A DNA stretch of 64,000 bases from Diphasiastrum complanatum (lineage: Eukaryota > Streptophyta > Lycopodiopsida > Lycopodiales > Lycopodiaceae), in NCBI GenBank assembly GCA_029204225.1, contig CM055102.1, forward strand, positions 44,834,484 to 44,898,483, read 5' to 3'. Under the pieces are notes generated by a model, which saw only the letters and a program-made list of their open reading frames with translations, had not been told where the DNA came from and made no database searches. Shown here piece after piece: positions 33,761 to 46,060 of this stretch. A program made the translations under genes and the position numbers. Numbering within the stretch: the first letter of the stretch is position 1; each line of letters starts with the position of its first letter.

Positions 33761-35149
33761 CACTTTAAAATAAAGTCTTAAAAAATGTTGGATGGGTATA
33801 CTATATTTTAGCTTTGCCTCGATAGGTAGCCAGCCTATGGGTGTTTTCACACACAAAGGGGCCGTCAATAGTGATGTTGAGTCACACTTACGTCCCTCTC
33901 TTAGCCACCCACTCCAAAGTTCTCCAACGTCCTTAATTACACACAAACCTTTTAGTAACACTTACCTCCCTCCGTCTGCCCACTCCATCCTTCTCCATCG
34001 TCCCTCATTTCGCACATTTTTTCCTCGAAGGTTTTGTGGTTGTTCGTTGCTATTTTTCTACTGTTTTTCTTACCTCTACCATCACTGCATTCCATCCTTC
34101 TCCATTGTCCCCCATTTCACACAGCAACTTGTTTGGGAGACATTTGTTTTCTCTCCTCTATCCTATATGAACCACAAGGATGTTCTCTCGCTTAAGGACT
34201 TTAAATTTGAATGGCTTCTAAAAATAGAGGCCCTAGGGAATATGGAAATGCCAAGGAGTAGTCTCTGGCATCTCCACTTACCCCATGTTAGCAATTTTTA
34301 AGCTAAGTTATCTTCCACATTGAGGACCTCAATTTTCTATGTGAAATAGGGTTTGGACCTTCCTATTTTTTTTTTTACAATGAGCATTGAGTTTGTGAGT
34401 TCCTCTAATTCTAGAACCTTAGATAACTTGACTTTGACGCCTTAACATTATTTTATTATAACCAATGCATCAAGTCTCTTTATTCCTAGTCTACAATTCT
34501 AATAGTCACGCTCATTGGATTAGCTTTATACTCACAAGATGCAGTTGTCCTCACATTTATTAACCTAACAATAGTATCCTTTGGCTGAACTTGCGATGGA
34601 TCCACAACACATGTTGTCCTGTTATTGCTTGAAAAAAAAAAAATCTCAAAAAAAGTGTGGACGAAATGTTACTTGTTTAAAACCTGAAGGTCTATTCAAC
34701 TCTTTTCTGGTCGCGCCAGCACTTGTCCATGTAGGTCAGGCATGCTATGCTTTCTTGTTGGAAGAAAGAAAGAGGAATCGATAGTGATAAAGTCAATATC
34801 GAAAGGTGCACTATTGGTCTCTGCGGAAAAACCTTCTTCTAATGTATGACTACGCCTATCAAAATTCAATCTAAGTTGTAGCGACAAGTGTCACGTTTGA
34901 ATCTTTTAGTAGCTAACTTCAAAATAATTAGTACTAAAAGTGATTTCGTCAACAAACAATTACAGAGTGTAAACAATGTATGGAATATCGCAATATCAAA
35001 ACTTTCAACAATCTAGACTATATAATAAGAGATTTATCATATACAAATAACTTCATAGAAGCATGCATACATTTCGACATAATACTAACCGCAATAAGAA
35101 GGTATGATTGGTCCAATAAGTAGCATGTACAAATCAGATGATGCAAGTA
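33761..35149. other. Upstream region of the host gene, no clear gene
   Basis: Two related roughly 40-bp pieces containing CCATCCTTCTCCAT and CATTTC-CACA occur near 33987 and 34090, with a weaker third near 33910. A 169-codon open frame at 33792-34301 on plus has no recognisable domain. The rest is AT-rich. Confidence 0.4.
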
Positions 35150-35589
35150 CAAAACAATAGCGGATGCAGCCGTGTACTCTTAACTATCTCTTAGTAATGG
35201 ATAACTCTGTCTAATGCACTTCTGCTAATAAGCAATAAGCGCTACTAGCAATATTCAATGTAGAAACATCACTTCCTCTATGTATGAAAAGTCATAACAT
35301 CACCAAATAATCAGCTATTTATACTAATGAAGAATGCCATTTAGACTTATCCAAACAACTAATTAGGTCGTAGGTCGCAATTGACACTTAACCACAATGC
35401 ACTGTCAGTTATACAATTAGGAAGAATAATTATCTTCATAACTAACTGCAACCCGATCCAGTTAGTCTTCGACAATCCTTTGATAGTCTAGTGTGTCAAA
35501 GCCTCTTGTTGTTTGATGAGAAAAACTGTAAAGTTGGATAAATGAATGGATGTAGATTAACTATAGGATTATAGAAGAATAATCCAGCA
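35150..35589 (-). mobile_element. Copia LTR P (3' LTR, minus-strand element)
   Basis: On the minus strand AAAGGGGGAG (35599-35590) is followed by TGCTGGATTATTC. A TATAAATAGC box lies near 35325. Sequence is alignable with LTR Q (below 36659), for example TTAATCTACATCCATTCATT. The far end is approximate. Confidence 0.6.
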
Positions 35590-35599
35590 CTCCCCCTTT

Positions 35600-36200
35600 A
35601 TCGGAATCCATGAATGCCTTGACCTTCAAACTTAGTTCTACAAAAAACTTCATGTGTGCATCCAAGCCTAGTGTCTTCGTAAAAATATCAATTGTCATGA
35701 TTGGTGTTCAACAGTACTGCAAGTTTACTTCTTTGTCGAGAACTTTGCTTTTGACATAGTGATACTTAGTTTCAATGTGCTTACTTCTGGAAGAAAACCT
35801 AGGGTTGGCCAATAAAGCAATAGCACTTTGATTATCACAAAATAAAATTGTTAGAGCATATTGTTTCAGACAAATGTTCGAAAGTAAATTTCTCAACCAC
35901 ACCGGTAGATGATAGAGCTATAGAACCTTGCTTGCAACTGTTCCATGAAATAGGACATTGTTGAGGAAGAATGTAAATCCAAATGTGAATTTATGACTGC
36001 CTACATCTCTTGCACATAATAGCTTGAATATAGCTCATAACTCTAACGAGAGCCTTCCAATGTATAATTCCCGGATTAGACATAAACTGACTAAGGAACT
36101 AATAGCAAAAGTTATGTCTGGTCAGGTACAGATCATTGCATATATAAGAGAATCTATTATCGAATGATAAGAGTATGCATGCATCTACTCCTTGGCCTTC
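35600..36200 (-). pseudogene. Copia RNase H remnant P
   Basis: Minus-strand blocks SLIYAMICT and PDITFA (about 36160-36105), WLRNLLSNICLKQ, FCDNQSAIALLANPRF and SKHIETKYHYVKSKVLDKEV (35902-35708) give the copia RNase H order. It has an internal deletion and stops, and is followed by the polypurine tract and LTR P. Confidence 0.82.
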
Positions 36201-36299
36201 TAGAGCTCAATCATAACGTATTCGTGCCAGTTATATGGAGTGATTGTATTGTCCGTGACCTCATGATGGCATAGACCATCCTAGCAGAGATGTGTCGAA

Positions 36300-36659
36300 T
36301 CTGCTCCCTGATTATCCGCTATTAATACTAATGAGGAATGTCATTTAGACTTTGGGACACAGGTCACAATTGGCACTTAGCCATAATGAGTTGTCACTTA
36401 TCCAATTAGGACTTCCCAAAAATTTACTTGCTAAAGTTAGGGCAAGTCGTTAGCTTCAAAACAAGTGATAACAAGAACTCTTAGCCTTTGACAATCTTTT
36501 AATAGGTTGTTGTTGAAGCCACATGTTGTGTGATCCTCGAGTATTTTTGCAGACTGTGTAAAAACATGAGTAAAACCGCAGAACTAGATAAATGAATGGA
36601 TGTAGATTAAAGGTCGATTATTCGGATGAATCACTCTCTACTAGTACAATAATCCAATA
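36300..36659 (-). mobile_element. Copia LTR Q between two copia tails
   Basis: AAGGGAGAG then TATTGGATTATT marks the start at 36659. It shares TTAATCTACATCCATTCATT and TAAGTG-CAA blocks with LTR P. It lies between RNase H remnants Q and P, so the two copies are tandem. Confidence 0.55.
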
Positions 36660-36669
36660 CTCTCCCTTA

Positions 36670-38275
36670 ATCTGAATCCATGAATGCTTAGACTTCAAAC
36701 TTAGTTCTACACATAATCTCTTGTGTGCATCCGAGCTTAGTGCCTTCGTAAAAATGTCTGCTATTATATCTTGCATTCCGACAATACTACAAGCTTACCT
36801 CTTTGTCGAGAAATTTGATTCTGACATTGTAATACTTGATTTCAATGTGCTTACTCCTAGAATGAAACTTGGGGTTGGATGATAAAAATAGCACTTTGAT
36901 TATTACAAAATAGAATTGGCAGAGGGTATTGTTTCAGATAAATGTCCAAAAGTAAGTTTCTCAACCACATTGCTTCATTCGTAGCTTGAGAGGCTACGAC
37001 ATACTCTGATTACATTGGCAATAGATGTATCGAAGTCTGCCTATGACTGTTCCACCATTGAGCAGGAATGTAAATCCATAAGTGGATTTATGAGTGTCTA
37101 CATCTCTTGTCAACTTGCATCTGAATAACCACCGAGCAAACTGAGTTTGTCATTGTCAACTGTTCCATAACAGATGCGATGGTCCATAGTAGCTTTAATA
37201 TATCTCATAACTCTAATAAGAGCTTTCCAATGTCTAATGCCAAGATTAGCCATAAACTGACTTAAGGAATTGACTGCAAAAGTTATGTCTAGTCTGGTAC
37301 AAATCATTGCATACATGAGAGAACCTATTATCAAATGATAAGGGTCATATGCTCCTTATATGCTATCATCTGAGGATAGTAGTCCTTCAACAATTTGAGT
37401 CATGGGTCCATTGGTGAGTGAGCTACCTTGCAATTCATCATATTATATTTGATTAGCATATTGCAAATATACCTCTGTTGCGTAATGTAAATCAGCTTCT
37501 TCTGCTTTGTTTCTTTGGATCTAAATACCTAGACAGTAGCTTCGCCTAGATCTATCATGTCAAATTCTAGATACAATGTTTGTTTTGTATCTCTTATTAA
37601 TTCAGCACTATCGCTGAAATGCAATGTGTCATCCACGTGCAAAATAATAATAAAAATATGCTAGACTATATTGAAGTAAACATTTGAATTTGAAGTGCTT
37701 GGGTGGGTTATAGTCGTGATTAATAAAAAAAAAGTGTTGATCCTCTGAAACCAAGCTCTTGCAGATTGCTTCAATATATCTTCTTCGATAACTCCACTCA
37801 CATATGTTGTCTATACATCCACCTGAGATATCTCTAGATCGGCAGCTATAGCATATGATAGTAGAAGTTTGATTGATAAGTGCATGACTATGTCTTGGCT
37901 TCTTCGATTGTCTTCCTGCAACAACATAACGATAACTCTGGATAGAGATAATCTTAGTGTGTTGACATAATCATCGCCCAATTTTCGTATGTAGGTGGCA
38001 AGCTTAATAGCAATGTCACTCAAAGGTGCTTCCGACTCAACTTGTAACCATAATAGGCTTCAAAGAGAGTCTTTGAGTCAACAACTTTGGTGCTCAAATA
38101 GTTTTGCAGATAGTACGTGGTAGAAATAGCTTCATCCCAAAATTTCTTGGGTAGTTGAGTGTTAGATAGCATTGTTCGTGCTGCATTGAGTAACGTTCAA
38201 TTTTTTCTTTCGGCTATTCCATTCTGTTGTGGAGCGTAGCTGGTGGTGAACTGATGATGCATGTTGCACAAGGAT
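36670..38275 (-). pseudogene. Copia IN-RT-RH remnant Q
   Basis: In minus-strand order there is integrase HHQFTTSYAPQQNGIAERKN (about 38262-38203) and TMLSNTQLPKKFWDEAIST. Fragments of RT follow, with HVDDTLHFSDSAEL (about 37642-37600; HVDD in place of YVDD) and LIYITQQRYICNMLIKYN. RNase H has IIGSLMYAMICTRLDITFAV (37334-37270) and CYGTVDNDKLSLLGG. The tail is degraded to 36670. Large deletions and many stops. Confidence 0.8.
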
Positions 38276-38279
38276 AGAT

Positions 38280-39320
38280 AGTCCAAAATTTCAATTTAAG
38301 AAAGAACAAAGAAATAACATTAGAAATATTGTGGTTTAGATACGGTACTTTCATCATCAACATCAAGAGGGAATTGGCAAGGTGGAGAAGCAAGACATCA
38401 AGGAAGAATCTAAAGGAAGATAAATCGATTCAAGACAAGAGTAACCTATTTTTTCAACCTTATAAATACATTAAGTAAAGGAAAAAGATCTGCAAGAAGT
38501 TTATTAATATCTTACTTTACTCATCTTACTTCATGTTTGATGCCAAAGAGTTGACATTGTCCCTTTGTAAAAACATTATGCTCGTTGTTTTGTTGGGAGA
38601 GGAAGAGAGAAAGCGGTACAACTCCTCCGATGTGGGCTACTACTGACTATCGGCAAGAATGATCTCAACAGTGTCGGAGAAATGAGAGGATTAGTCCCTT
38701 CAATTCTCTCGGTGCATGCACTACTGGTGACTTACTAGGCGAACACAAGAAGATGATAATTTTTTAACCTTTAATGCGCGATGGTAGCAGAAGCGATGAG
38801 CAGACAACCAGACAAATCAATCAGATGACTAGACAGAACGTAGAAAAGCATTGCAATATTGACACAAATCTGAACACAGAACCATATAAATTTGTATTCA
38901 AATTAAGTATAACGAAATATACAAGTCAATAATGCAGGTGAGCACAAAACAATAGTGGACATAACCGCATGCTTCACAAAGCTAATCACAATATGTAAAG
39001 GTTATGAACCTATTACTGACAACCTGTTTGAACAAAATAATCAATGTGTGAAAGCATCTACAATGTCTGTCTCACTGTTACAAATATTTTGCTTGTTCAC
39101 TTCATTGTTTGAATACTAAGATGGTATTCACTATATACATAAATTTTACAGGTGTGCAGATGAAAAAGGTACAAAAGTGGTTGTGCTATCTGTGGGAGAT
39201 CATGGGTGGCTGTTGTTGTTGTCAAATCTGATTGCAGAGTGCATAGGGTGAGCATGAAGAGTCTGCAACGTCAAGTTTCCACTTAGATTTCATGTGTTTG
39301 AAAATGAGAAAAATGCGAGA
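38280..39320. other. Undefined AT-rich stretch
   Basis: No readable domain or repeat border. Confidence 0.45.
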
Positions 39321-39324
39321 CTCT

Positions 39325-39445
39325 TTGGTATAATTGAGGCAAAACCTTATAGTCCCATCCTTCTTGGCAACCAGAACCACTAGTGATGCCCAAGAAGACT
39401 TACTAGGTTGTACCCACCCCTTCTTCAGATAGCATTAGAGCAGTT
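39325..39445 (-). pseudogene. Ty3/gypsy reverse transcriptase scrap
   Basis: Minus-strand reading KKGWVQPSKSSWASLVVLVA and KKDGTIRFCLNY is the N-terminal RT motif of gypsy elements. Only about 40 residues remain. Confidence 0.8.
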
Positions 39446-39704
39446 ACAAACATCAAGAGGGTCGTCTAAGAAATGCCACGTAGGACCAAAAAAAATGCCG
39501 GATTTTGGAAATCCGACGGACTTTCAAGTCCAGTTTAGCTTAACCTTACTAGTAATGTGTAGTTAACATGACACGATTATGATGCATGCAACTGCAACTT
39601 CAAGAACCTATGACGCTCATTAACTAACTTTTTCAAATTTGAAAATGAGATTGTGTCCCTCGTTTTAACTAGCGAGAGAATAAATATAGAATCTCAAGTA
39701 TGCC

Positions 39705-41905
39705 ATGGATGAAGAAGAGTGTCTATTGTCAACTGATGGTTGCGGAGATGTCTTAGTTTCATCCACACATTGTTCTCCCTGCCGAGAATGCTTCGATAGC
39801 TAAAAGATGAGTAGTGAAAGGATCCACAGTTTCTCCACTTGATATGATCGCTCATAGAATCAACCAAAGAAAGAACTACGATTTGTGGATTGATGGAAGT
39901 TTGTATCCATTGGATTCGAGCTCAATGCAAGCTCCACAATTCCATTCTATCACACAATTAATAAAGTTTTTGTGTGAAGGACAAAACGGTTTACTGGGTT
40001 ATCGTGAAAGATTGAGGACTTATAGTGTTGCAAACTCGATTTAGAAAATACAGAGTTTAGAATGTATGTTAAATGGTTTGCTTGCTAACTATAGAGAAAA
40101 AGAGACCGCATTACTACAAACAAAAGAAGATAATGCACATTTACATAATATTATGTTAAATTTGAATGCAAGTAACGATCAACTCCGACAAGTTGTTCAG
40201 ACATTACGTATATCAAATAACCAGTTGAAAGAAGAAACTCACATACTAGATAAGAAATTAAAAAAAAACAAGCAAAAAAGAATTTTGAAGGACATTGATG
40301 AGCTTTCGCTAAATGGAGGCCAACAAAGAAAAAGACTTTCACATCAATGAGATTTACAATTCAAAGTCTGGCAATTTGTCATATGATTCTACCAACAACT
40401 TATTTGTGGATTTGAATCATTTATTGAGATTTATCGTGAAATTCTATAATATTACAAGTGTTAGTATGAGCAAACTTATTCCGGTGGTCAAGCTAGATGA
40501 ATCGGAAGTTATTAAAGGACAAAAGTTGGATACAGTAAGTATTACTCTCATGAATAGAGCATTGAACAATGCAACAAACTCAAGGGATCTCAACTTCAGT
40601 GTGCAATCAGAAAACAACATATGGTGGCTAACATGTTTTCAGGTAAAAAAGGTTGTTATTCATGTGCAATTTCTTTTGGTAGTTGTTTTGAATATATAAA
40701 AACTTGTGATTCCATATGTTGGATAGGTTATCAAAGAAGATCACGATGTTTTTTCCTGGATTTTTAGCAGAACAAGTTATCCAGATATCATAAAGGATCA
40801 TATGAATGGCAAAGTACTTAGTGTTCCTGACAGAGGTGAATTTTTTGTGGAATGACTTTTAGCTGGAGACTTCAAGTCATTGAAATGTATGTTCAATGTA
40901 TCTCATGGAGCAAATTTGAAACATCCATGTCTATATTGTATGAAATCATCAAATGACATTTCAAGGAGCACAAGAGTTTCAAGAGATATTGAAACCTATA
41001 GTACCAATTCCTTTGCAGAATGTTCATATTTGCACACTTTATGGAAAGGTGAGGATCATAGAGAAATTAAAATACCTTCATATTTTTTTTTATGGAATAC
41101 TAAGCCAGAGTCAACATCAAAACAAGCAATAGCTCGATTAGAGGAAGTGTTGTCAAAAGCGGACCTTCATAAAGGACATGTTAAAATACAAAAAGATGAA
41201 AAGCTTTCGGGAAAAACAAGAAACGTACCCAATAAACCTAGCATAGGAGGAGTCAAAGCTCGTCAATTTTTATCAAATTATTCTAAAGAGTCATCTAAGA
41301 TCCAATAGTCGGTTTGGAAAGATGTTATTTCTGCAACACAAGACTTTAAAGATAAAGGAACAACAAGGGCAAAGAAGGTTGAAGTTTGGAAAAAGCTCGA
41401 TAATATGGTTGAAGTGTTCAGAAAAGACACAATTTCATATGCAGATGCACTCCTATTGGAGAAAACATCAATAGAGTTTGTAGATGCAATTCGGGTGGCT
41501 TGGGGCTCAGATCACATCACCCACTACATGGTAGGATACATTTGAACAATGTCTTACAATTTTATAATTTTAGTATAACTTGCTTGATAGATTCTAAATG
41601 CACATTTTTCTAACCAATGCATAAATCTTTAATATTGCAGCACATACTAAGACATCATGCATCATTTTTTGCAAAAACGTATGGCAATTTGAGTATATGG
41701 TCCTCACAAGGAATGGAGAAATCACATTGGTAGGCAATAGCAGCATTTCATCGAAATACACAACATGGTGGAACATCCTCAAAAAATAGGTACATCATTT
41801 AGCTATTCCAATGGTTTTATAGACGGGCTCAAGTTCGATACACAACAAGATCAACTGAATATCAAAGATTCAAAAAAACATGTAAATTTATAAGCCAAAA
41901 CTAGA
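39705..41905 (+). pseudogene. Unknown family gene alpha, copy B (near full length)
   Basis: ATG at 39705 opens MDEEECLLSTDGCGDVLVSS with a CSPCRECF cysteine cluster. After a frame change there is a coiled-coil segment to about 40310. A block with KLDESEVIKGQKLDTVSITL ends FQ before an 84-bp intron (40643-40726). Next come EDHDVFSWIF, GDFKSLKCMFNVSHGANLKH, PCLYCMK, PIVPIPLQNVHICTL (other frame) and VDAIRVAWGSDHITHYM. A 110-bp intron (41531-41640) is followed by SIWSSQGMEKSHW and NTQHGGTSSKNRY. Copy A shares these blocks and intron 1's position. Stops (for example 40856, 41306) and two frameshifts show decay. The CLYC pair and conserved His residues suggest a metal-binding enzyme or DNA-binding protein; function unknown. 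Confidence 0.6.
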
Positions 41906-41984
41906 TTGATGGCATTCAATAAAGATCAAATGCGTGTGATAAAAATTCCAAATTTTCACATACATTATATGGAAAAGAGTACAA

Positions 41985-43436
41985 TCATTTTTTTACATTG
42001 TCTCTAAGGACAATTTTTGCTGTGTGGTCATGAAAGAACTTTTTCCTATCATATGGATCCAAAATTCAAGTGGATCTCCTTTTGCTCAGACCTATATAAC
42101 CTGATTGATTTGCTAGAGAAGATGATCTCATAGGAACATTTTCTGGCACGTAATTGAACACTTTCAGAGCAACATCTCTTTTGACAAAAATGATTTTATA
42201 TATATTTTTTGGATATATAAGCCCCTGGGCAAAAAAAGATAGGGGCTTAATGGCCATGATTAAGGTTCTCGCATTCACAAAAAATCTTTCATGAAGAATG
42301 CAAATTTTGTTATTTACAAAATATTTCAAGTAATGAGCCAATGAGGCATCCTTTTGTCTCTCGCCTTGTCTCTCTCTCTCTCAATCCTCCATGCTTGCTA
42401 GCAAAGGCATCAACTTCAAACAATTTTCTACAACACATAATCAAGTGTTAGTCAAACTAGGAGATCAATCATCAGTTACACATTAAATGGTAAATGATTT
42501 CTATGAGACAATGTACTTACCAAATCCTCCTTGTCAGCTTGGATCACACCAGCAGACCAGCAATAATGGTCAATTGCTGCTCAGCTGGAATAGTATATAT
42601 GGGAGCTGGCGGATACTTTTTCTGAAAAGCCAACAACTCCTCCTCACTCGGCATAGTAGCCTCATATGCCCTGCTCTTACATAGCATCTTTTGAAGGGCA
42701 TATGTGCCACTTGCCCATTCTTCTTGGTCCTCATAGTCAATGCCATCTATGAGGTCGTCATCATCTAAGTCAATAAAATCATTAAATTTAGAAATCATTC
42801 TTGATATAAGAGATAATATCTCATCTTCTCTGAGATCTATTACGTCTCCGATATCGCTAACAAACAAGAATGGAATATCGTCCATATGGTACACAAGGAT
42901 GTCCATCGGGGTTCTATTCTGGTCAATATCGCTTATGGTAGATAAGGGGGAGAGAGACAGAAAACGGGCCTTGGCAGAATCATACTGTTGTGCTTGTCTG
43001 GCCTCCTCTACATATCCTAAAACCTCATCAAGTAGTTCAATATAAAGATGAAATATTCGAGGACATCTTATTGTAAAAGTGTCAGTTGTTTTAATGTAGA
43101 ATAAGGTCCAATCCTATTCAACCTCAATAGTAGTAAGTAAATCCCCATTTGCCATGATATCAATGCATATACGATCAGTGTGTCCAACGTTGTCTAGATC
43201 TTGATCTAATGGGACCCAAGTACCATTGTGTTTTTTCCATCTCTGATAATGAAACACCATACTAAGCATTTGCTTTTCTATACTGTATCTAAATGATATG
43301 GATGAATGTTTGATTCTACATTCTATATCTGCAGTGGATTTTATATCCCAACCTTTGTCCATGAATTTGAATAAAAAATCATCTTCCATTTCAGAATGGG
43401 ACTCCAAAAAGAAATAAAACAAAAGCATATATTTTT
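41985..43436 (-). pseudogene. Unknown family gene beta, copy B, convergent with alpha
   Basis: A candidate ATG near 43391 reads MEDDFLFKFMDKGWDIKSTA. One frame runs to 42544 with a single in-frame TAG (about 43113), passing FHLYIELLDEVLGYVEEAR, FLFVSDIGDVIDL, the acidic DLDDDDLIDGIDYED and SEEELLAFQKKYPP. A further exon-like block (42341-42066, continuing to about 41990) reads HYLKYFVNNKIC, LIMAIKPLSFFAQ and ILDPYDRKKFFHD. Its end lies about 80 bp from the end of alpha, tail to tail. Domains not recognised. One stop across some 280 codons suggests fairly recent decay. Confidence 0.55.
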
Positions 43437-43619
43437 CACAAAGAAAATAAAAAACAACTACTTTGTAGACCTTGGTGTGAAGTCCAAATGTCAATTTTCT
43501 CTTGACATTGTACACATTTATAACTTGAAAATTGTACACATATGTATGAACATAAATCAAACTACAAATGTGGTTTTATTAGGCATCTACTTTCCAAATG
43601 CCACACTTGAAGATACTGC

Positions 43620-44115
43620 TTTGTGATTTTAGACAAACACATTTTTTTTCAATTTTTTTCTCAAGCACCTCGACGCTAATGCCCGGGAGCTCGAGAAAAA
43701 AATTTGCCCCAAAAAAAATTCAAATTTTTTGCTCAAAAAAAAATTCGAAATTTTTTTTTTGAAATTTTTTTCTCGGGCACCCGGGCATTAGTGCCGGTGC
43801 TAATGCTTGGGTGCCCGAGAAAAAAATTTCGAATTTTTTTTTTTCGAGATTTTTTTTCCCAATTTTTTTTTTGAAATTTTTTTTTCTCAAAATTTTTATT
43901 TTCGAATTTTTTTTTCCCCAAAATATCTAGGTGCCCGAGAAAAAATTTCAAAATTTTTTTTTTTGAAACTTTTCTTTTTTCCGAATTTTTTTTTCTCGGG
44001 CACATTTTGTTTTAAAAAAAAAATTGATTTTTTTTTCTTGGGCACATTTTTCTCGGCGTTAATGCTCGGGTGCCTGAGAAAAAAAATTTGAATTTTTTTT
44101 TTTCCAGGGAAAATT
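43620..44115. repeat. AT-rich palindromic array with CTCGGGCACC / GGTGCCCGAG units
   Basis: Runs of A and T alternate with TTCGAA-type centres and with CTCGGGCAC or GTGCCCGAG cores, at least five of them in both orientations. The clearest hairpin has 30-bp arms at 43762-43791 and 43800-43829 (28 of 30 pairs) around the 8-base loop TGCCGGTG. GCATTAGTGC and GCTAATGC-like pieces recur. The lysine- and phenylalanine-rich open frames are artefacts. Confidence 0.85.
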
Positions 44116-44402
44116 TTTGACAAATTGACTCATAAGTGGCCTTTAATGAGTCTCATGACTCCTTGGCCGAAATACAAGAGGCTACCTCTCTTAGAAGCTC
44201 ATTGATTACATTCATATTAATGCAACGTAGAGTAAGATTTGTCTTCTTCTTGTACCTTTGCAACTCTTGTCTACCTTGGGGCTCCTCCACCTTATCGAGG
44301 ACAAGGCAAACAGGTCTTGGAGTATTAGCAATGACTCCATTCGAAGCTATTAGAGTTAATGTTTAGATTAGTATCCATAATGTTGTAATTTATGATCAAT
44401 TA

Positions 44403-44442
44403 TGATTATTGGGCCATGCTTGCATGCATTTTATAGGGGCCT
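44403..44442 (+). mobile_element. Fragment of the copia LTR family of elements at 20129 and 30184
   Basis: TGATTATTGGGCCATGCTTG and TTTTATAGGGGCCT match the first 40 bases of the two intronic LTRs. The similarity fades afterwards. Confidence 0.5.
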
Positions 44443-44749
44443 AAAAAGCCTAAAAAGCTGTCTCCACACATGTGGAAGCTGTTTCCCCGTGGAAGAATAG
44501 GCCTAGGTAATGGTCTCAAGCAATGTGGTAATGGTCTCAAGCCCTTGATCATACACAAAATCTTGAACGATGGATTATGTGCTTGCCAACTTGTCAACAT
44601 TCAAATGAAAATCTATAACATCCAAACATAGTAGAATTGCTACCTTTGTAGTCTTGATTATGTCATCAAAGCATAAAATGACACTTGAATAGGTATAAAG
44701 TGAAAAGATTGGGATGAAGGGTGAGCAAATGGCTGGGATGAAGGGCTAG

Positions 44750-45670
44750 CGGGTGCTCAAGATGCTCGTCTTTGTCATGGAACTGCTCGTTGAGAAATGC
44801 TCGCCAAAAATCATCCCCCCACCTAAGCCATCTAGGAGTCACCAGCCTAATATGAGCCACAGAAAGGTTTTCAATTCAAGAGGAAGGATAAGGAAGTTGT
44901 TAATGAAACACATCCCAATTTCAACAATCCTAAGAAAACCAAGAAAAACTTTAAAAACCATCAGGGTGGCAAAGATATAGTTGAAGCTCGTAAGAAGAAC
45001 CTGTGCTTCAAGTGCAATGGCGAGGGTCACCTTCACGAGATTGTGTCAAAAAACCAGCTTCTACCTCAGGTAATCTATCACGAAGTAATGAGATGGATGT
45101 ATATTTCCTTAGTTCTTTAGTTTTTTTGACTAATGACCTTATTTGCATTAAAGGTAAAGTTAAAGATCAAGTTGTTAATGTCCTTTTTGACACAGGATCC
45201 CCACTCATAGCTCTATCAATGTAAATTTGGTGCAAACGCTAAACCTTCCTACCTGAAAAAGTGGGAAAAAATATTGTGTGACAATGGCATCGGGAAGCAA
45301 TTTAGAGTTTATGGATTATGTTGTTCCTGATGTAGAGTTACAAATACAAGATTACTATGAAAAACTAGAATTCCATGCCGTTGCATTAGCTACGAACTTA
45401 TGCGTGACAACTAACTCCGTCTCTTTGATGCTAGATTGACTAGATCTTGGATTCAAGTTAGGCAAGGAAAGAAACCCACTACAACCATCGTCTTCCCTCT
45501 CATTATAAAAAATTGCAGAGCATATCAAGGATCTCGGTCTCCTTCTCATCGCCATAGCTTGAAGAGTCTCATGTTTGAACTTGTCAATATGAGAGTCCAT
45601 AGCATAATAGGCGCCAAACCTATTTGTGACTCCCAATATAACTTTAACTTGAGGTTAACCCAAGCAGTTT
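44750..45670 (+). pseudogene. Ty3/gypsy gag zinc knuckle and protease fragment
   Basis: KKNLCFKCNGEGHLH (about 44995-45035) begins a CCHC knuckle whose last cysteine lies in the next frame (RDCV). VKDQVVNVLFDTGSPLIALS (about 45155-45215) is the protease active-site region with DTGS. Later pieces (VVPDVELQIQDY, about 45315-45355) follow the protease. Stops and shifts throughout. Confidence 0.75.
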
Positions 45671-45899
45671 AGTCAACCAGTGGCCACGCACGCCAACCAA
45701 TAGTATGCTCCAATCTACCGGACCGGAATTCAAATTTGCCCAAACACGAATTGTGGTTTCTGGGTCAAGCGAGTTATGTTACATAGAAGCCACTATGTCA
45801 AGAACTGATTGGGCTACATGGACATAAAAAGCGAGGGAAAAAAAACTCGTAACAAATGGCCCTTCTAAGTTTGAGAACTCCTCTAATGTCATGTAAATG

Positions 45900-46060
45900 T
45901 CTACTTACCTCAGCCTCTTGTGATGCACTCATTCGATAAAGACATTTTGCAATCGGAATTGAACCAGGTATAAGGTCGATTTTATGATCAACTGTCCTTT
46001 TAGGTGGTAAACCTACAGGAAGGTCTAAAAAAACATCATTGGATTCCTGCCTAAGTCATT
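45900..46060 (-). pseudogene. Ty3/gypsy RT entry region on the opposite strand
   Basis: Minus-strand DVFLDLPVGLPPKRTVDHKI, DLIPGSIPIAK and YRMSASQEAEV is the conserved segment just before gypsy RT. It faces the gag-protease fragment at 44750-45670, so these are pieces of two elements or of one inverted element. Confidence 0.8.

Noticed and set aside
33792..34301. 169-codon ORF upstream of the host gene
   Set aside because: No recognisable domain; the sequence contains short internal repeats and lies in a probable promoter region.
39480..39560. Short direct repeats near GGAAATCCGACGG
   Set aside because: Too short and imperfect to be distinguished from chance.
43733..44123. Lys- and Phe-rich ORFs
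   Set aside because: Produced by A and T runs in a palindromic array, open on both strands.
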